Positions 24,515 through 37,057 of a DNA stretch of 64,000 nt are shown here, piece by piece; the stretch's first letter is position 1, and each line of letters starts with the position of its first letter. Position numbers and translations under genes: made by a program. The DNA lies in contig JBDOQK010000023.1 in the NCBI GenBank assembly GCA_040437565.1, positions 310,001 through 374,000 of the forward strand, given 5' to 3'. Below the pieces are notes generated by a model. It was not told the DNA's origin. It saw only the letters and a program-made list of their open reading frames with translations, and searched no databases. The stretch is from Albugo candida. Taxonomy: Eukaryota > Oomycota > Peronosporomycetes > Albuginales.

Positions 24515-25543
24515 AGCAAAGGGGGGGGGTCCGGTTGGCAGCTCCCTAAATTTTTTCGGATATTAGGTCAGAGCAGATCCCGAGCAATAGTGGAGGGCGA
24601 GCTGCTAGTAGGAAGCATAAAAGGTATAGCTTGCCGTTTTTGCTGTCCTCGTCTGATATAATCGACGGACGCCCACTACGATTCTACAACTATTTTATAC
24701 AACATGCGGCAATTTCATGCTATTATTGCAAGTGTGCATGCTCTTTCTGACGAATTATGCTGAAGCGCACTCCATCTAAGCACTATCATTTCACTATCTG
24801 TAGTCTAACAAGTAACGTGTCTCTTTAGCTAGAGCTTTCTCAGCCGAATACTACGAAAGTCACATTTCCTTTATCGTGCTTAAGAATGACGCCCAGGGTG
24901 CTTCCCAGCGCTCTTCCAGTACTCTGTTACATGCAATACATGACGAGATATTGCGTACCATTGAAGCAGAAGCGTGGTCAGGTACATGCTCGTACAGAAT
25001 TGGATTATTCGGGCATCTTTAAGCTATTTCTAGCAGTATAATGTGCAACTACTTGGAAGAAGGTTTCCGCGTAGCGTTTGAGTCAACGCACCCGTTCAGA
25101 TGATCATGCTCAACAAGCCCATTGCTCCGAATCAAAGTGAAGAAGATCAATGGAAGGTAGCCGGGAGTTCAGAGATATCGTTCCGCAGTGTTTATGACCT
25201 CTTTTGTCGCGGATGCCACACGATCCCCTTCGTTTCTAGTAGTGCAAAGACTCTGTAATGTTGTAGACAAGAGTCAATTATATCGATTGTTTGCAAGGAA
25301 AGTGAGATACGACCACTCATTGTGGGCCTAAATGTGCTTGTGTTCGAGCAGATTGCATTTAATTGGAGGTTACCAAGTTTCTTAATGCTGGAGAATAATG
25401 TCATTCATAATAATGATGCACTACATACCGCTCGATGACGATTCCTGGCTACTTCGCATCGGGATAAAGAATCTACAGGATGACATTCGGTTGTACGAGA
25501 TCATGGAGGAATATCATTGCATGACATTGAGTTTTTCGTTCAA
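24515..25543. other. Region without a recognisable gene
   Basis: Only short frames; nothing matches a family I know. Confidence 0.4.
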
Positions 25544-27420
25544 GCAGTAATCAGATCGCTTTTCGTGCTTCCGATATAGTTGCAGCTGCGATTGTAGAGT
25601 GCCGATACTAGAATCGACATTATGACGCCGGCGAATGATATTATTCGTCAGCTGTGATTTCCAGCACTATATATACTTGTATAGAAACTATAAAAAACAA
25701 AATACAGACGTGCCCGTGAGCGTGTTGATAAAGAGCGCTTCCCCATTGTTCAGAAACGAGTCTTTGTTCGCATGTTCTTCGAAGCTAAAGACTTCATGTC
25801 GAAAGGATACCTTCACCTGCAAGTTTTGGAGTTGGAGTCCATCACTATATAGTCTTCCAATCACATTATTTGTCTCATTACCGCTCTTTTGAGAGACTGT
25901 ACGGTTGCGTTCTTCGATGATCTGGATAAGCAAAAAGATGTGATTCTAGTCTAGAATTAGCGACCAACATTCGGAGTCCCAAGCAAATGTTTTTGAAAGG
26001 TGTTGCTCCAAAACATTCGGCATTTTGTTCAATACTGATACTGAACTAGCTTTTGATATAGATGAGTGGAGATAATCACTACGAAAGTTTCGCTTGTCGC
26101 GTGAGGTGTCTTTTCTGACATATCAAACACATTAATTGTCATGTCAGGCACCAGCCTCTTGTTTCTTTATCTACAATAGTCAATATACGAATAATAATCA
26201 CTTTGAGTGAAACAAAGTCCATTTTAAGTCTTATTTTTGTGGACACATATGTAAACTTTTGCTCAGATTCATGCTACTGGGTGGACGGGAATGCCATGCA
26301 CAAAACTCGTGAGAACACTACAGGCTTTAAAACAGTCTAGCGAGTGCTGTTCTACATACGACTGGCCATAAACGATTATAATGATGTACAATAGTTTCGT
26401 CTGGAAACTATTGTACATCATTATAATCGTTTATGGCCAGTCGTATGTAGAACAGCACTCGCTAGNNNNNNNNNNNNNNNNNNNNNNNNNNNNNNNNNNN
26501 NNNNNNNNNNNNNNNNNNNNNNNNNNNNNNNNNNNNNNNNNNNNNNNNNNNNNNNNNNNNNNNNNGCAGTAATCAGATCGCTTTTCGTGCTTCCGATATA
26601 GTTGCAGCTGCGATTGTAGAGTGCCGATACTAGAATCGACATTATGACGCCGGCGAATGATATTATTCGTCAGCTGTGATTTCCAGCACTATATATACTT
26701 GTATAGAAACTATAAAAAACAAAATACAGACGTGCCCGTGAGCGTGTTGATAAAGAGCGCTTCCCCATTGTTCAGAAACGAGTCTTTGTTCGCATGTTCT
26801 TCGAAGCTAAAGACTTCATGTCGAAAGGATACCTTCACCTGCAAGTTTTGGAGTTGGAGTCCATCACTATATAGTCTTCCAATCACATTATTTGTCTCAT
26901 TACCGCTCTTTTGAGAGACTGTACGGTTGCGTTCTTCGATGATCTGGATAAGCAAAAAGATGTGATTCTAGTCTAGAATTAGCGACCAACATTCGGAGTC
27001 CCAAGCAAATGTTTTTGAAAGGTGTTGCTCCAAAACATTCGGCATTTTGTTCAATACTGATACTGAACTAGCTTTTGATATAGATGAGTGGAGATAATCA
27101 CTACGAAAGTTTCGCTTGTCGCGTGAGGTGTCTTTTCTGACATATCAAACACATTAATTGTCATGTCAGGCACCAGCCTCTTGTTTCTTTATCTACAATA
27201 GTCAATATACGAATAATAATCACTTTGAGTGAAACAAAGTCCATTTTAAGTCTTATTTTTGTGGACACATATGTAAACTTTTGCTCAGATTCATGCTACT
27301 GGGTGGACGGGAATGCCATGCACAAAACTCGTGAGAACACTACAGGCTTTAAAACAGTCTAGCGAGTGCTGTTCTACATACGACTGGCCATAAACGATTA
27401 TAATGATGTACAATAGTTTC
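25544..27420. repeat. 855-bp contig-end overlap (25544-26398 = 26566-27420) around a gap
   Basis: Both copies are identical by eye, and the two 85-codon frames at 25635 and 26657 are the same sequence. The gap at 26466-26565 follows a perfect palindrome that extends the left contig. I see no gene in the unique sequence. Confidence 0.93.
26337..26465. repeat. 61-bp perfect inverted repeat (fold-back) at a contig end
   Basis: Arms 26337-26397 and 26405-26465 with a 7-nt loop cgtctgg. In the other copy (27411-27428) the same site reads tagttt-ccagacg-aaacta, so the loop is inverted and a 6-bp inverted repeat is the hinge. This is the signature of a template-switch chimera. Confidence 0.92.
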
Positions 27421-28020
27421 CAGACGAAACTAGAAGACTAATCGAGGTGCAATTCAAAATGTTTGAGTATTTTTTATTGAGCTGGGAAAGCACTCATCAA
27501 TATACACGAACTCGAAATGAGGCACAGGTTAGTACCAGCAAAATATAAACAAAAAGAAAGCGAATAGAGTTAGAAAGTGTCGATGGAATACCTCATCTCC
27601 GTAAAGTAGTGATAAGTCCTTGAACTTCGAATGCAGTTCTGTATCCATACGCTCGTAAACAAGCTTTGCAAACTGTTTTTCTGATCCCCAAGGCTTTTTC
27701 AGGACAAAAATAGGCCTTGCTACCAGGTCAATTATTTTGTACGTCACATCTGCAGGATTTACAAAAATAAAAGTATTTGAGACAATAGCATGAAGAGCCG
27801 CCAGGAAGTCTGGTTCACAATTTGCGTACATATACGACGAACGGCTACAGATTTTGTTATAAGTAACCATTTCTGTTGGCATGTTTGGGCATACAAGCAT
27901 CATATCGAAAATGTTGGGTTTGTTTTGGTCAGTGTTTTGCAAAAGAGAGCGGATTGAGCTCGTTGCCTTAATAGCGCTGATGACAAGGAGTGTGGTGAGG
28001 AAGAATCGGACAACGACCAT
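27398..28020 (-). CDS. Candidate small secreted protein
   Basis: I do not recognise the family. From the ATG at 28020 the protein starts MVVVRFFLTTLLVISAIKATSS, a good signal peptide, and continues with about 120 mainly polar residues containing cysteines (MLVCPNMPTEMVTYNKICS, YANCEPDFLAAL). A start 23 codons earlier at 28089 is possible but adds a tail before the signal peptide. The first exon probably ends at 27592 (GATGAG|gtattc). A tentative 110-nt intron to 27482 allows a second exon of 27 codons ending at 27398; without it the frame ends at 27529 in a hydrophobic run. RSLLQ after the signal peptide is not an RxLR motif. Secretion is well supported by sequence, function is not. Confidence 0.45.
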
Positions 28021-28089
28021 AGTTTGTTGCGATAGCCGAATAAACGAAAGTGAGTAGGTACTGAGCTTGTGAAGCATTATCTGGAACAT

Positions 28090-28700
28090 CGCTCCCAGAA
28101 TACATATGGCAAACCGATCTCTCTGTCATTTTCCTTTCTTGTTCTGCTTGCCGTCTCTACATCCGTCTGTAGCTCTTACTTTACGGAAGAAGATTGAATG
28201 TGCACGTACGTTATCTATATATATCCATCTGGGGCCCTTACTATAACGGAAGAAGACCGAAATCGGAAGTACGTCATACTCAGCAACTAACTTCGCTCAT
28301 TACTTAAGCCTAGGCTTTACACAGCATCCGCATCTTATCTGAACATCCATTATATTGCTTACGTCCAACGAGTATCATACCAGGAAAGAGTAACAATACA
28401 CTTTTTTGAGTAGAATTGTAACATAGATCCCCGAGTACTAGGAGTGGTAAAACAGGCGGAGAGAAAGGCGACAAGAAGAGAAAATAAAGTACTTCTCAAT
28501 TTGCCGGCTACTACGTGCCTTGCAAACGAATACAGCAACACCGTCTTTCCGGAAAAAGATGAACCTTTTAGCCCTTCCTGTCGAAGACAATGGTGTCTAT
28601 CGACATTTCCAGCTTACCTACCGTTACATTACCAAATGTTGATAACAGGTCCTCGCAACTTGTCCGCTACATAGTGACACGTTGTCTGTAGAGGGTGCGC
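28090..28700. other. Region without a recognisable gene
   Basis: Upstream flank of the secreted-protein candidate. On the minus strand near 28500 it holds the word gtagccggcaaattgagaag, which nearly recurs at 48957 (+). Confidence 0.35.
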
Positions 28701-31274
28701 TCTCATTCTCACCTATACCGTCAGACCTTCCCCGTCTGAAGTAGTGATTGGCCAATCAGAGGCCGATATGGAGATTCTGATACCTCTCTCTCCCATTCCA
28801 ATTCCTGCCGATCAGCCGGGAGCAATGAAGGTAGATGACGAGAACGCGTCATCACCTTCGTAACCGGTTGAGCAAGCAAAGTACACCGGTAATCGACCAA
28901 GTCTCGCCGATATCTTGAAGGGGCACGAAGAGCTCCTCAAGGATAAAGCTCGAACAAGGCGCAATTAAGGTCTGAGTGCCGAAGCCGTTGGCAGCGGATC
29001 TTCGTGTTATCGATCAACTCTTTGATGGAGGGCGGTCGAGTTGGGAGGTTCTCTCTGCTAGCTTGGAAGCAGCAAAACCGTTGTTAATACCCGTCTATCT
29101 CGAAGTATGCAATCGTCCTTAAAACGGGTCAAGACCTGGTTCGGACATTACCACACCGGGCAACCAGTATTCATTCCGAGAATACGATATTACCGGATCC
29201 CATTATTTCCTGGACATCTTCGGCATTGGACCGGGAATCTGTCCATCGAGCATCGTATCAGCATTGTATTCGTTATAATACGACATTCTCTATGCTCATT
29301 ATCGTGAAGCAGTGGCTTCACANNNNNNNNNNNNNNNNNNNNNNNNNNNNNNNNNNNNNNNNNNNNNNNNNNNNNNNNNNNNNNNNNNNNNNNNNNNNNN
29401 NNNNNNNNNNNNNNNNNNNNNNGCAATGAAGGTAGATGACGAGAACGCGTCATCACCTTCGTAACCGGTTGAGCAAGCAAAGTACACCGGTAATCGACCA
29501 AGTCTCGCCGATATCTTGAAGGGGCACGAAGAGCTCCTCAAGGATAAAGCTCGAACAAGGCGCAATTAAGGTCTGAGTGCCGAAGCCGTTGGCAGCGGAT
29601 CTTCGTGTTATCGATCAACTCTTTGAGGGAGGGCGGTCGAGTTGGGAGGTTCTCTCTGCTAGCTTGGAAGCAGCAAAACCGTTGTTAATACCCGTCTATC
29701 TCGAAGTATGCAATCGTCCTTAAAACGGGTCAAGACCTGGTTCGGACATTACCACACCGGGCAACCAGTATTCATTCCGAGAATACGATATTACCGGATC
29801 CCATTATTTCCTGGACATCTTCGGCATTGGACCGGGAATCTGTCCATCGAGCATCGTATCAGCATTGTATTCGTTATAATACGACATTCTCTATGCTCAT
29901 TATCGTGAAGCAGTGGCTTCACAGAGAATAGCGATGTCCACTTGGAGAGTGTATATCACTCTACTTCCTTCCCAGTAGCGCTGGTCTTGTCAGGAAAAAT
30001 CTGGGAGCAGATCAGAATCGAGGGCAGATATATCTTTGCTCGTGGTAATGGAGCTCCACTATCTGCTTAGCGATTACGGATGGGACAGCACAGTCCGTAC
30101 TGCTTGCAGCTGTCTGGGAAAGGTCCGGCTTCGCCCAAACAGAAACAATCCAAACCGGTCCAACGGCGAGTAAACAGCCACCGCAACCAACACCTGAAAC
30201 CCCCCCAGCAGAAATAGCTCTGAAAAGTTCTGAGAAGCCGTGATAGAAGACAACGACAATTCTTCTCCGTCGGAACCTATTTCTGTTGACAACAGGCCTT
30301 CTACTATTTCTCCGCCGATTAAATCCCTCCCTGTTAATGAAACAAAACAAGTGGACGTTCCTGCAATACCGGAACAAAGTACGCCAAAATCGGTGTCACA
30401 ACCCACTCGGAGCATGGGAGACGATATCAAATCGTCTCATCTACTGTTGAGGCAAGCAAAGAAGTCGCCAAGTCAAAGGAGGCTACTCCCTTTTCCAGGA
30501 AGAAATACACAAGAATCGAAGAGGACGATCGTCCCACCCGATTTGAGGGTGCTGGCCTTCTTCACCTAAGATGTGTCGACGTCAATGTCTTCCATCAATT
30601 CTGAGAGAAGATTTTGACGTTTCCAAAATGGAAAACACCTGAATTTTACCTCTAATGGTGATGATATTCTTAAATTTGCTTCCAGACACCCGATTGCGCT
30701 GCACGGAGTACTCAATCTGAGTATGAGGGCTAATGATCCCAAGTTGGCCGAATCAATAGTGTTCTTGCAGCTTCGGATCCATGTTCGGACACAAAATTTA
30801 TCAACAAATGGTTCGAGAAAATTAGTGGGATATTTCCAACAAAACGAGTACCTATGTTCGAGTCAGTCGCCCGCTGGTGGAAAGATTCCGCCAACATTGA
30901 CGACGGGCTTCGATCGACGCAATCTCTCGGTTTCCTTGAGCCAATGCTCCTGTGCACAGCTCCACTGATGTACAATAACGACCACTAGATTTAATAGAGT
31001 ACTGGTAGGCCGGTCATTTGGATTTCTGCGCATCACTGCAGATTGCTTCACACAAACAACTTGCTTCGATTCTTGCGCTCTCCATTGAGAACGCTCTGCC
31101 TCAGCGAATGGTTTGACGCACAATGGGACAGCCCACTCTTTTGCGACTTGGAAGTTATCTAACTATCGAAGCTCTACCTTCTCGAGGACGCATCCATTTT
31201 GCAACCGAGAGAGGTGGAATGAGAACAACAGCTAGTCGCTAGAGCTCTTTCTGTGCAGTAGTAAGGGAAGCTCT
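28701..31274 (+). mobile_element. Probable 5' (ORF1) part of LINE copy C
   Basis: Lies directly upstream of the endonuclease domain on the same strand. It contains decayed frames with basic and proline-rich stretches (GKGPASPKQKQSKPVQRRV near 30115) but no knuckle I can defend. Assignment to the LINE is by position. 28822-29322 and 29423-29923 are the same 501 bp with one mismatch (t at 29026, g at 29627) around a gap at 29323-29422. Confidence 0.35.
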
Positions 31275-32604
31275 TTGGAGACCATCTTGAGAACAACAAG
31301 AACCTTCTTTCCATTAATACAAACGGCAACAAAAATAATGGTCACCTTTTTGTACAGCACATACTATCGAAATACGCCATTTCTTGCGTACAAGAGACTC
31401 ATTTTTGCGACATTCACCACCTGGAGACTTTTCAGTTTCACTTGGCGTCCGCATTCCGACATTATCTTTTTTTGAGCGATTCGAATAGTCTTCACTCTCA
31501 TCCCGTTTGGGAAAGGGTAAAAAAAAAACGGGGTTATGACTATTATTCGTCACGATTTTCCCGGATCTGAATCTGCACAAGCTCTCCCACTGTTTCCGCT
31601 CCGGACCAATATTTGGTTGTACGTTTGGTGGTACTTGGAGGTCCAGTATATGTACATAATGTTTATGCTCCGGTGAAACTAGCGGAACGGCGACTACTTT
31701 TTGATCAACTTCCAACTGGATCCTTTGAACAACACGCAAAGCACATCGTTTGTGGCGATCTGAACACAACCTTGTGTCCCAGTTTGGATTGCTCCAGTGG
31801 TGTATATATGCACGAGACCATTCGACTCTCATGTTTAGAATGGCTTCCCAACTTTGTTGTTCTGGATGCTTGGCGTCAACATCATTCTGATGCACGTATT
31901 TTTACTGGCCCCCAACCAAGAAGTATCTCTGCTCGTCGTCGCTTTCTGAGAATGTTGCCCGAACGAGCGCATTTTTTTTGATGCGATTCGCTCAGCGTTT
32001 CGAATACGGTCCTTACGTGAAGTGAAGCTGGGAAGCCGTCTGACCAGTCTCAATACTACTTCTTACGCCGTTTGTACGTCGAAGCCACGAAAATGCTGCG
32101 ACGAGCTCAACCTGTTGGCGTCCCGAAAGGGAACTGGTACATACATATCCGGTACAATTTGGCATTCAACTCTCGGACAAGAAAGTTTTCTTTTCGATAA
32201 TACCTCGGAATCAACTTTATCAAGTCGTTGGGAAGGCATTGCCACCCGATAAACCCCACCAATGTTGCTTTTCGTATCAGAGCGTGATCGAAGGGGGGCG
32301 TCAGCATGTGGGGAAGCTTTTTACCAGTCATTTAAACGTCTTCGCTACCAATCTACCGGATATCCAGTTCCGACTATCCGTCTATATCTTACCAGTTCGA
32401 GCACGGTTTTGGTATTTACAACACTCACATCCAGAAATCATTCTGTGCACTCAGAAGTATTGTGGTGAGGTAGTTGGAAACTCCCACATAGGATCAGAGA
32501 GGCTTGATACCCACATAGATGCATCCCAATATTTGAATTCGGATTTATGCGCTTGCATAGATGCATTGAACATGACAAGACTACTCGCGTGTGAAGTCGG
32601 CTGA
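31275..32604 (+). mobile_element. Degraded LINE (copy C): endonuclease plus C-terminal region
   Basis: 31300-31980 reads as an AP-endonuclease: SINTNG near 31307, SCVQETHFCDIHHL near 31385, PVYVHNVYAPVKLAERRLL at about 31637, HIVCGDLNTTLCPS at about 31743 and a LSCLEWLPNFVVLDAWR block. From about 31985 an endonuclease-RT linker (LNTTSY) is followed at once by the C-terminal region (LPVRARFWYLQHSHPEI then LCTQKYCGE, the zinc-binding cysteines) at 32380-32480. The reverse-transcriptase core is absent. Several frame changes; inactive. Confidence 0.78.
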
Positions 32605-33023
32605 ACTTTCAACAGACAACTGAAGCACTTTGAGAATATATGCGGCAGAAGTGATTCGGACCTGCTGGTTGAGTAATTGTAGAAGTTACAGTATCAATCC
32701 TCATGGAGTACATGCAATGATATGGCACAGTCCATCTCTTTTTTTCGAATACTTCTCTCGGCCTGGTTGTTTAAAGCGAGCTGGCTCTCATCTTTTTCGC
32801 ACACGACGATACTATGTCAGAGAGGATCAAAGTCCATCGACGTGGGTACATCTGAGGCAGTAAGAGGGCGCCATACAAGTTGGATGTACTGGATCATCCG
32901 AAAAGAAGCAATCTGAAAGGAGCTCACAACATGAATGCATAGACGCATAGAGCAGCCTGAGCACTACAACGGCTCAATTGTTAAGCCTCACTTTGCCCAA
33001 AATTGTGTTCTAGCCGCTGCCCT

Positions 33024-36000
33024 TCAATTTGTACTATTATCGACAAAACCTGCTAATTTAAAATCGTAGTTGCAGTTCATTTGCGAATTCCTGGTGATCA
33101 ATACGGCATCTCCCGTAATGCTGATCATGTTGTAGACTTGATTCCGATACAAATGACTGGACTCAATGGGAACCAAACGGAATGAGAGCATTGCGTTCCC
33201 ACCCAGCGCACGAACGTGAGCCCGCACAATTGCAATTGCTTCATTGAGGAAGAGGTGATAGAAAGCCCCCAAGCCCCCACTTTCACGCACACTCCAGCTT
33301 TCTTTTATAAAATGGAGCGTCACACGACCCAAGTACTGCACAACTCGAGCGTTAGCGATGTGGGACAACGGCGTGAGCTCAATCCATTCAGTTCCATCCA
33401 TCTCAACCATTCTTGGCTCAGCAGAAAGCGTCAGATGTTTGGCGACTGCCATTCCAACTAACGTGATCTCAATCTATAGAGCAGCATTCAATATTATATT
33501 TTAAGCATCAAATAATTGTACCATGGTTTCGGATGCTACAGACACCCGCGTTTTGAGCCCACAAATAGCACAGGGAGCGTAGGACCGCAATTTGAATACG
33601 AGACTAAGCCATCGTGAGTACAGGCGTCTGAGGATTGTGATTCTGCGAGTACCTGGAGAAAAGATCTTTGAACACTCGCGATAGCAATTCGTTGAGCCGT
33701 GTGTCACGCATTCGATCCTCTTCCCATTCGACGCGTTTCATGGCCACAATCAACTGGATATTTTCAGCCGCGAGAAAGTCGCCTTCCAGACGATCTGTGC
33801 TGCAGAGAGAGACTCCCTACACAGCTTTCAGCATAATATTTACAGTGATGGACGCATGATCACCTCGGGAAGTGATTGTTCCAATAGTACAGACATGAGA
33901 TCCTCATCGGTCTCATCGTCAATTTCCAATACGAATGTCTCCTTGTCATCGTGGATGCCTTCTCCGAAGATCTCCTCTTCGTCTGAAGTTGAGTCGGACA
34001 CAGAATTTTGACCAGGTAGCTGGGTACAATGAGTCAAGCTACATGACACACTGTTTCTGTGGACAAGCCGAGTGTCTGGTGATTCATCAACTAGGCGAGT
34101 ACGACTCTGATTAAGCTACAGATCGGGCTGTTATGATGAGAACACCCACACTAAACCTTCCAACCTTTTCTTTGTTGCTTGTACTCAACGCTTCAATCTC
34201 ATTTTGGAGACTCACTAGCCGTCGATCTTCCTCGTCTTTGATCTAAAGGCGTAGTGAGCGGTCATAATTGTGACGGGTTCTCAAGTACCTCGATATTCCG
34301 TTCAATTCGAAGTGTTGGTGGAGATGGCAATGCAGGTAGATGAAAGCCCGTTCCAGTAATCACGCCAACGATTAAAGCTCCTCCAATCTACGTGCATCCG
34401 TTAAGACCTATAACATTCGCCATGGGTCACTATACCTGGATCTGTGAGTCGAAGCCAAACATTGCATTCATACCCAGAACTTTCATTTTTACCGAGAGCT
34501 GTCAGCGAGGAAAAAGACTTTCAATGACTGCGTCTGACATGATTAGGCATACCTGTCGATATAGCTCATATTCTACAAAAGGAAGCGCATCGGAGATGAT
34601 GGTCGCATTAGCGTCGCCTGTGCTTTTGCGTCGCTGACGGCAAACTCGAGCTTGAACGAAGCAACCCGACCCGACAACTGCTAATCCAGATGGAGGTTCG
34701 ATAGAAGCGAGTAACATCTCTGGAACCCATTTGTTCCTGCAAATTCCGCAGCGAACCATCCGCATGCTGCAAAGAAGCGTTAGCTGACATCAACGTTAAT
34801 TGATCAAGAATACTTTGAGAATGGAGCAACAGATCGAGAGTACGGAATATGGCATGAGAGACACGGTGTTGTCGCCGGAGGGAACGGAGGCAGGTTTGGA
34901 ACGTCACTCCCGTTGGTGTTGGTGTCTGGCAACTGGGTCATCCAAGTAGATGATTTTTTGGGGCTTTTGAGTGTGGCTGCGGTGCCCCTACACGAGCAGC
35001 GCGTTATAGTGCGAGATCGATAGTTATGACGCTCGTACGTGGCTGAAATGACGCAAACATCGTCGTGGATAGTGCAGGATTCCGCATACCCAACAACGAA
35101 AGGGCATTGCAATAAAGTTGCATGTGATCGGATCTACGATAGACTATAAGCTTTAATGAAAGTAAACTCGTAATGTACCTCGTCTCGTAATTCCAGCCAC
35201 CAGGAATCTCGTGTCTCCTGATCAGCGAGCTTGGTAGCAAGTTTACCCAAATACTTGACCGATCGAGCGCTTGTAATTCCACCAAGTTGGATGCGAGTCG
35301 ATGCGTCAAAGCTTTTTAATGTAATTAATTGAACATCGTCTTGCATGGAAATGTGAATCGGCTCCGCAGCCGAAGCCTTGGGCGTTCTAAGATGCCGTTT
35401 TTTTGCTTGAGGTGACCTCATCTCGAATCTCTCGCTGGGCAAGTTGTCTGTCGTTCCAAGCATCGATGTATCCTCTGCGTCTATGCCTTCTTCCTCGGAA
35501 GAAACCGATTTCACCGGAATAATGAAACAAGCAGTCCCACAGGCTCGTGCTACAAGCCCACTGTCCCCTTCAACGTCAAAAAACTGCTTGTACGCCAGCA
35601 CAGCATTTCCGCCAAGCTCTAGTGCTTTTTTTCCAACCTTAAGCATATCGTATGAAAGAATTTGCAAGAAATGGTATTTCGCATACCATTGTGACGACTT
35701 GTGAGGAGAGTTTATAAAGGAGAAGCTGGCGGTATTCATTGCTTTTTCTCGATGTACGGAAGCTATCACTCCAAGAGTACTCAGGATCCGCATGAACGAC
35801 AAGTTCCTCGACGAAACCGAGTATTTTCTCAACACGGTACAGATTGTCTTGTAATGTAGAAACACCAAAGAATTGAACGCCCGCAGAGGATTCCTGAAAA
35901 AAAGGATTCACATCGCCAAAGTAATTGAGACGCATCACGAGACTCAATTCTCCGCGAACGCCCAGTAGAGTGTCGTAGAGTGGGAACCAGCCATGGAGGA

Positions 36001-36359
36001 CATGTTCTTCTCGCATCAGCAAGCAATTCAAATCGACGTAAACGACGCCAATGGTCTAGAAAAATCGTTTTTTATGTGAGAAAAGCAGTCGAATGCGTGG
36101 AAAGAAGAGAGCGTACGGGATCGGAGGTGTACGCATCGTGATCCATCAGCTTAAATTCTATCGGTTGGCTCTGAAGGACTGAATCATCCGCAACATCGAA
36201 GCGAAATTCTTCATCCCACATTGGACGCAACGATTTGCGGGAGACGGAAGATTTGGCTTCAAAAGAAGCAAAGTTTATATGAACGTACGTATCTGCGAGC
36301 TTGTTGGAGCGATCTAAAGCGGGCAAACCGCGTGCTTCGACGACGCGAATTTTGATCGT
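33024..36359 (-). CDS. C2 domain-containing protein, C2CD5/CDP138-like
   Basis: In animals C2CD5 is a Ca2+/phospholipid-binding protein acting in vesicle and GLUT4 membrane fusion; the oomycete role is inferred only by homology. Thirteen exons read in phase: about 36359-36117, 36055-35687, 35637-35179, 35133-35039, 34987-34814, 34766-34553, 34498-34436, 34387-34289, 34242-34165, 34115-33864, 33816-33653, 33603-33522 and 33473-33024. All twelve introns are GT-AG, 45-61 nt. At least 913 aa (human about 1000). Order: N-terminal C2 (IRVVEARGLPALDRSNKLAD, SLRPMWDEEFRF, LMDHDAYTSDP); GWFPLYDTLLGVRGEL; YbjQ-like repeats with LGGNAVLAYKQFFDVEG and SHATLLQCPFVVGYAES; a CLSC/CGIC zinc pair; LPFVEYELYRQ; KVLGMNAMFGFDSQ; FVLEIDDETDEDLMS; and a final YbjQ-like domain HVRALGGNAMLSFRL. 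No in-frame ATG is seen at the 5' end, which runs towards a gap. Confidence 0.93.
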
Positions 36360-36376
36360 ACATGGCTTTAGTATTG

Positions 36377-36642
36377 CTTGGAGGTAGACAGTCTGAGTTG
36401 GCCTCCTATCAAGTTCTCATCGCATCGAGAATGTTCGACCACTTCGTTGCATGTAGACTNNNNNNNNNNNNNNNNNNNNNNNNNNNNNNNNNNNNNNNNN
36501 NNNNNNNNNNNNNNNNNNNNNNNNNNNNNNNNNNNNNNNNNNNNNNNNNNNNNNNNNNNCTTGAAGGTAGACAGTCTAAGTTGCCCTCCTATCAAGTTCC
36601 CATCGCATCGAGAAAATTCGACCACTTCATTGGATGTAGGCT
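36377..36642. repeat. Diverged duplicate either side of a gap (36377-36459 vs 36560-36642)
   Basis: The 83-bp flanks of the gap 36460-36559 are related but differ at about nine positions, unlike the exact overlaps at other gaps. This may be a true tandem repeat or two diverged haplotypes upstream of the C2CD5-like gene. Confidence 0.8.
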
Positions 36643-37057
36643 GTATATTCGGCAAGAGAATGCAGAGCATTCGTTCAGCTGAAATTATTGTGCGGGACAC
36701 CCTCAATGCCCACAGAAGCGCACGTCCTCCTAAGGAATCTATGCAAGTTCAGGAACATTTTACGTGCAATCATATAGGAAAAAAGACTTGCTCGTTCTTG
36801 TTTTTATTCGGAATTCCTTTGAGTTCGCAGACCTAAGAAAACGCCGACCTTGTCGATTATTACTGTATCCTTTGGAGAATTTTGTATGTCCAAAGAGCTA
36901 AATGCCAAGCTTGCCATGAATAATTCTTCGTTGCATATTTATGACCTTGCAACGGCAGAGATAAAACATAAGCTTTCCAATATAGCTTGTTTCTGACACG
37001 ATCAGCCGTTGTTAAAGCAAACTTTGCACCTGCATGATTGGTATCTATCTGAATCTA
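36643..37057. other. Region without a recognisable gene
   Basis: Upstream flank of the C2CD5-like gene; no motif seen. Confidence 0.35.

Noticed and set aside
26337-26465. Terminal inverted repeats of a transposon or a cruciform element
   Set aside because: The inverted loop relative to the second copy shows a template-switch chimera at a contig end.
25635-26914. A pair of identical 85-codon genes at 25635 and 26657
   Set aside because: Both sit in the 855-bp contig overlap and have no recognisable motif.
27870-28020. An RxLR motif (RSLLQ) in the secreted-protein candidate
   Set aside because: The fourth residue is Leu, not Arg, and no EER motif follows.
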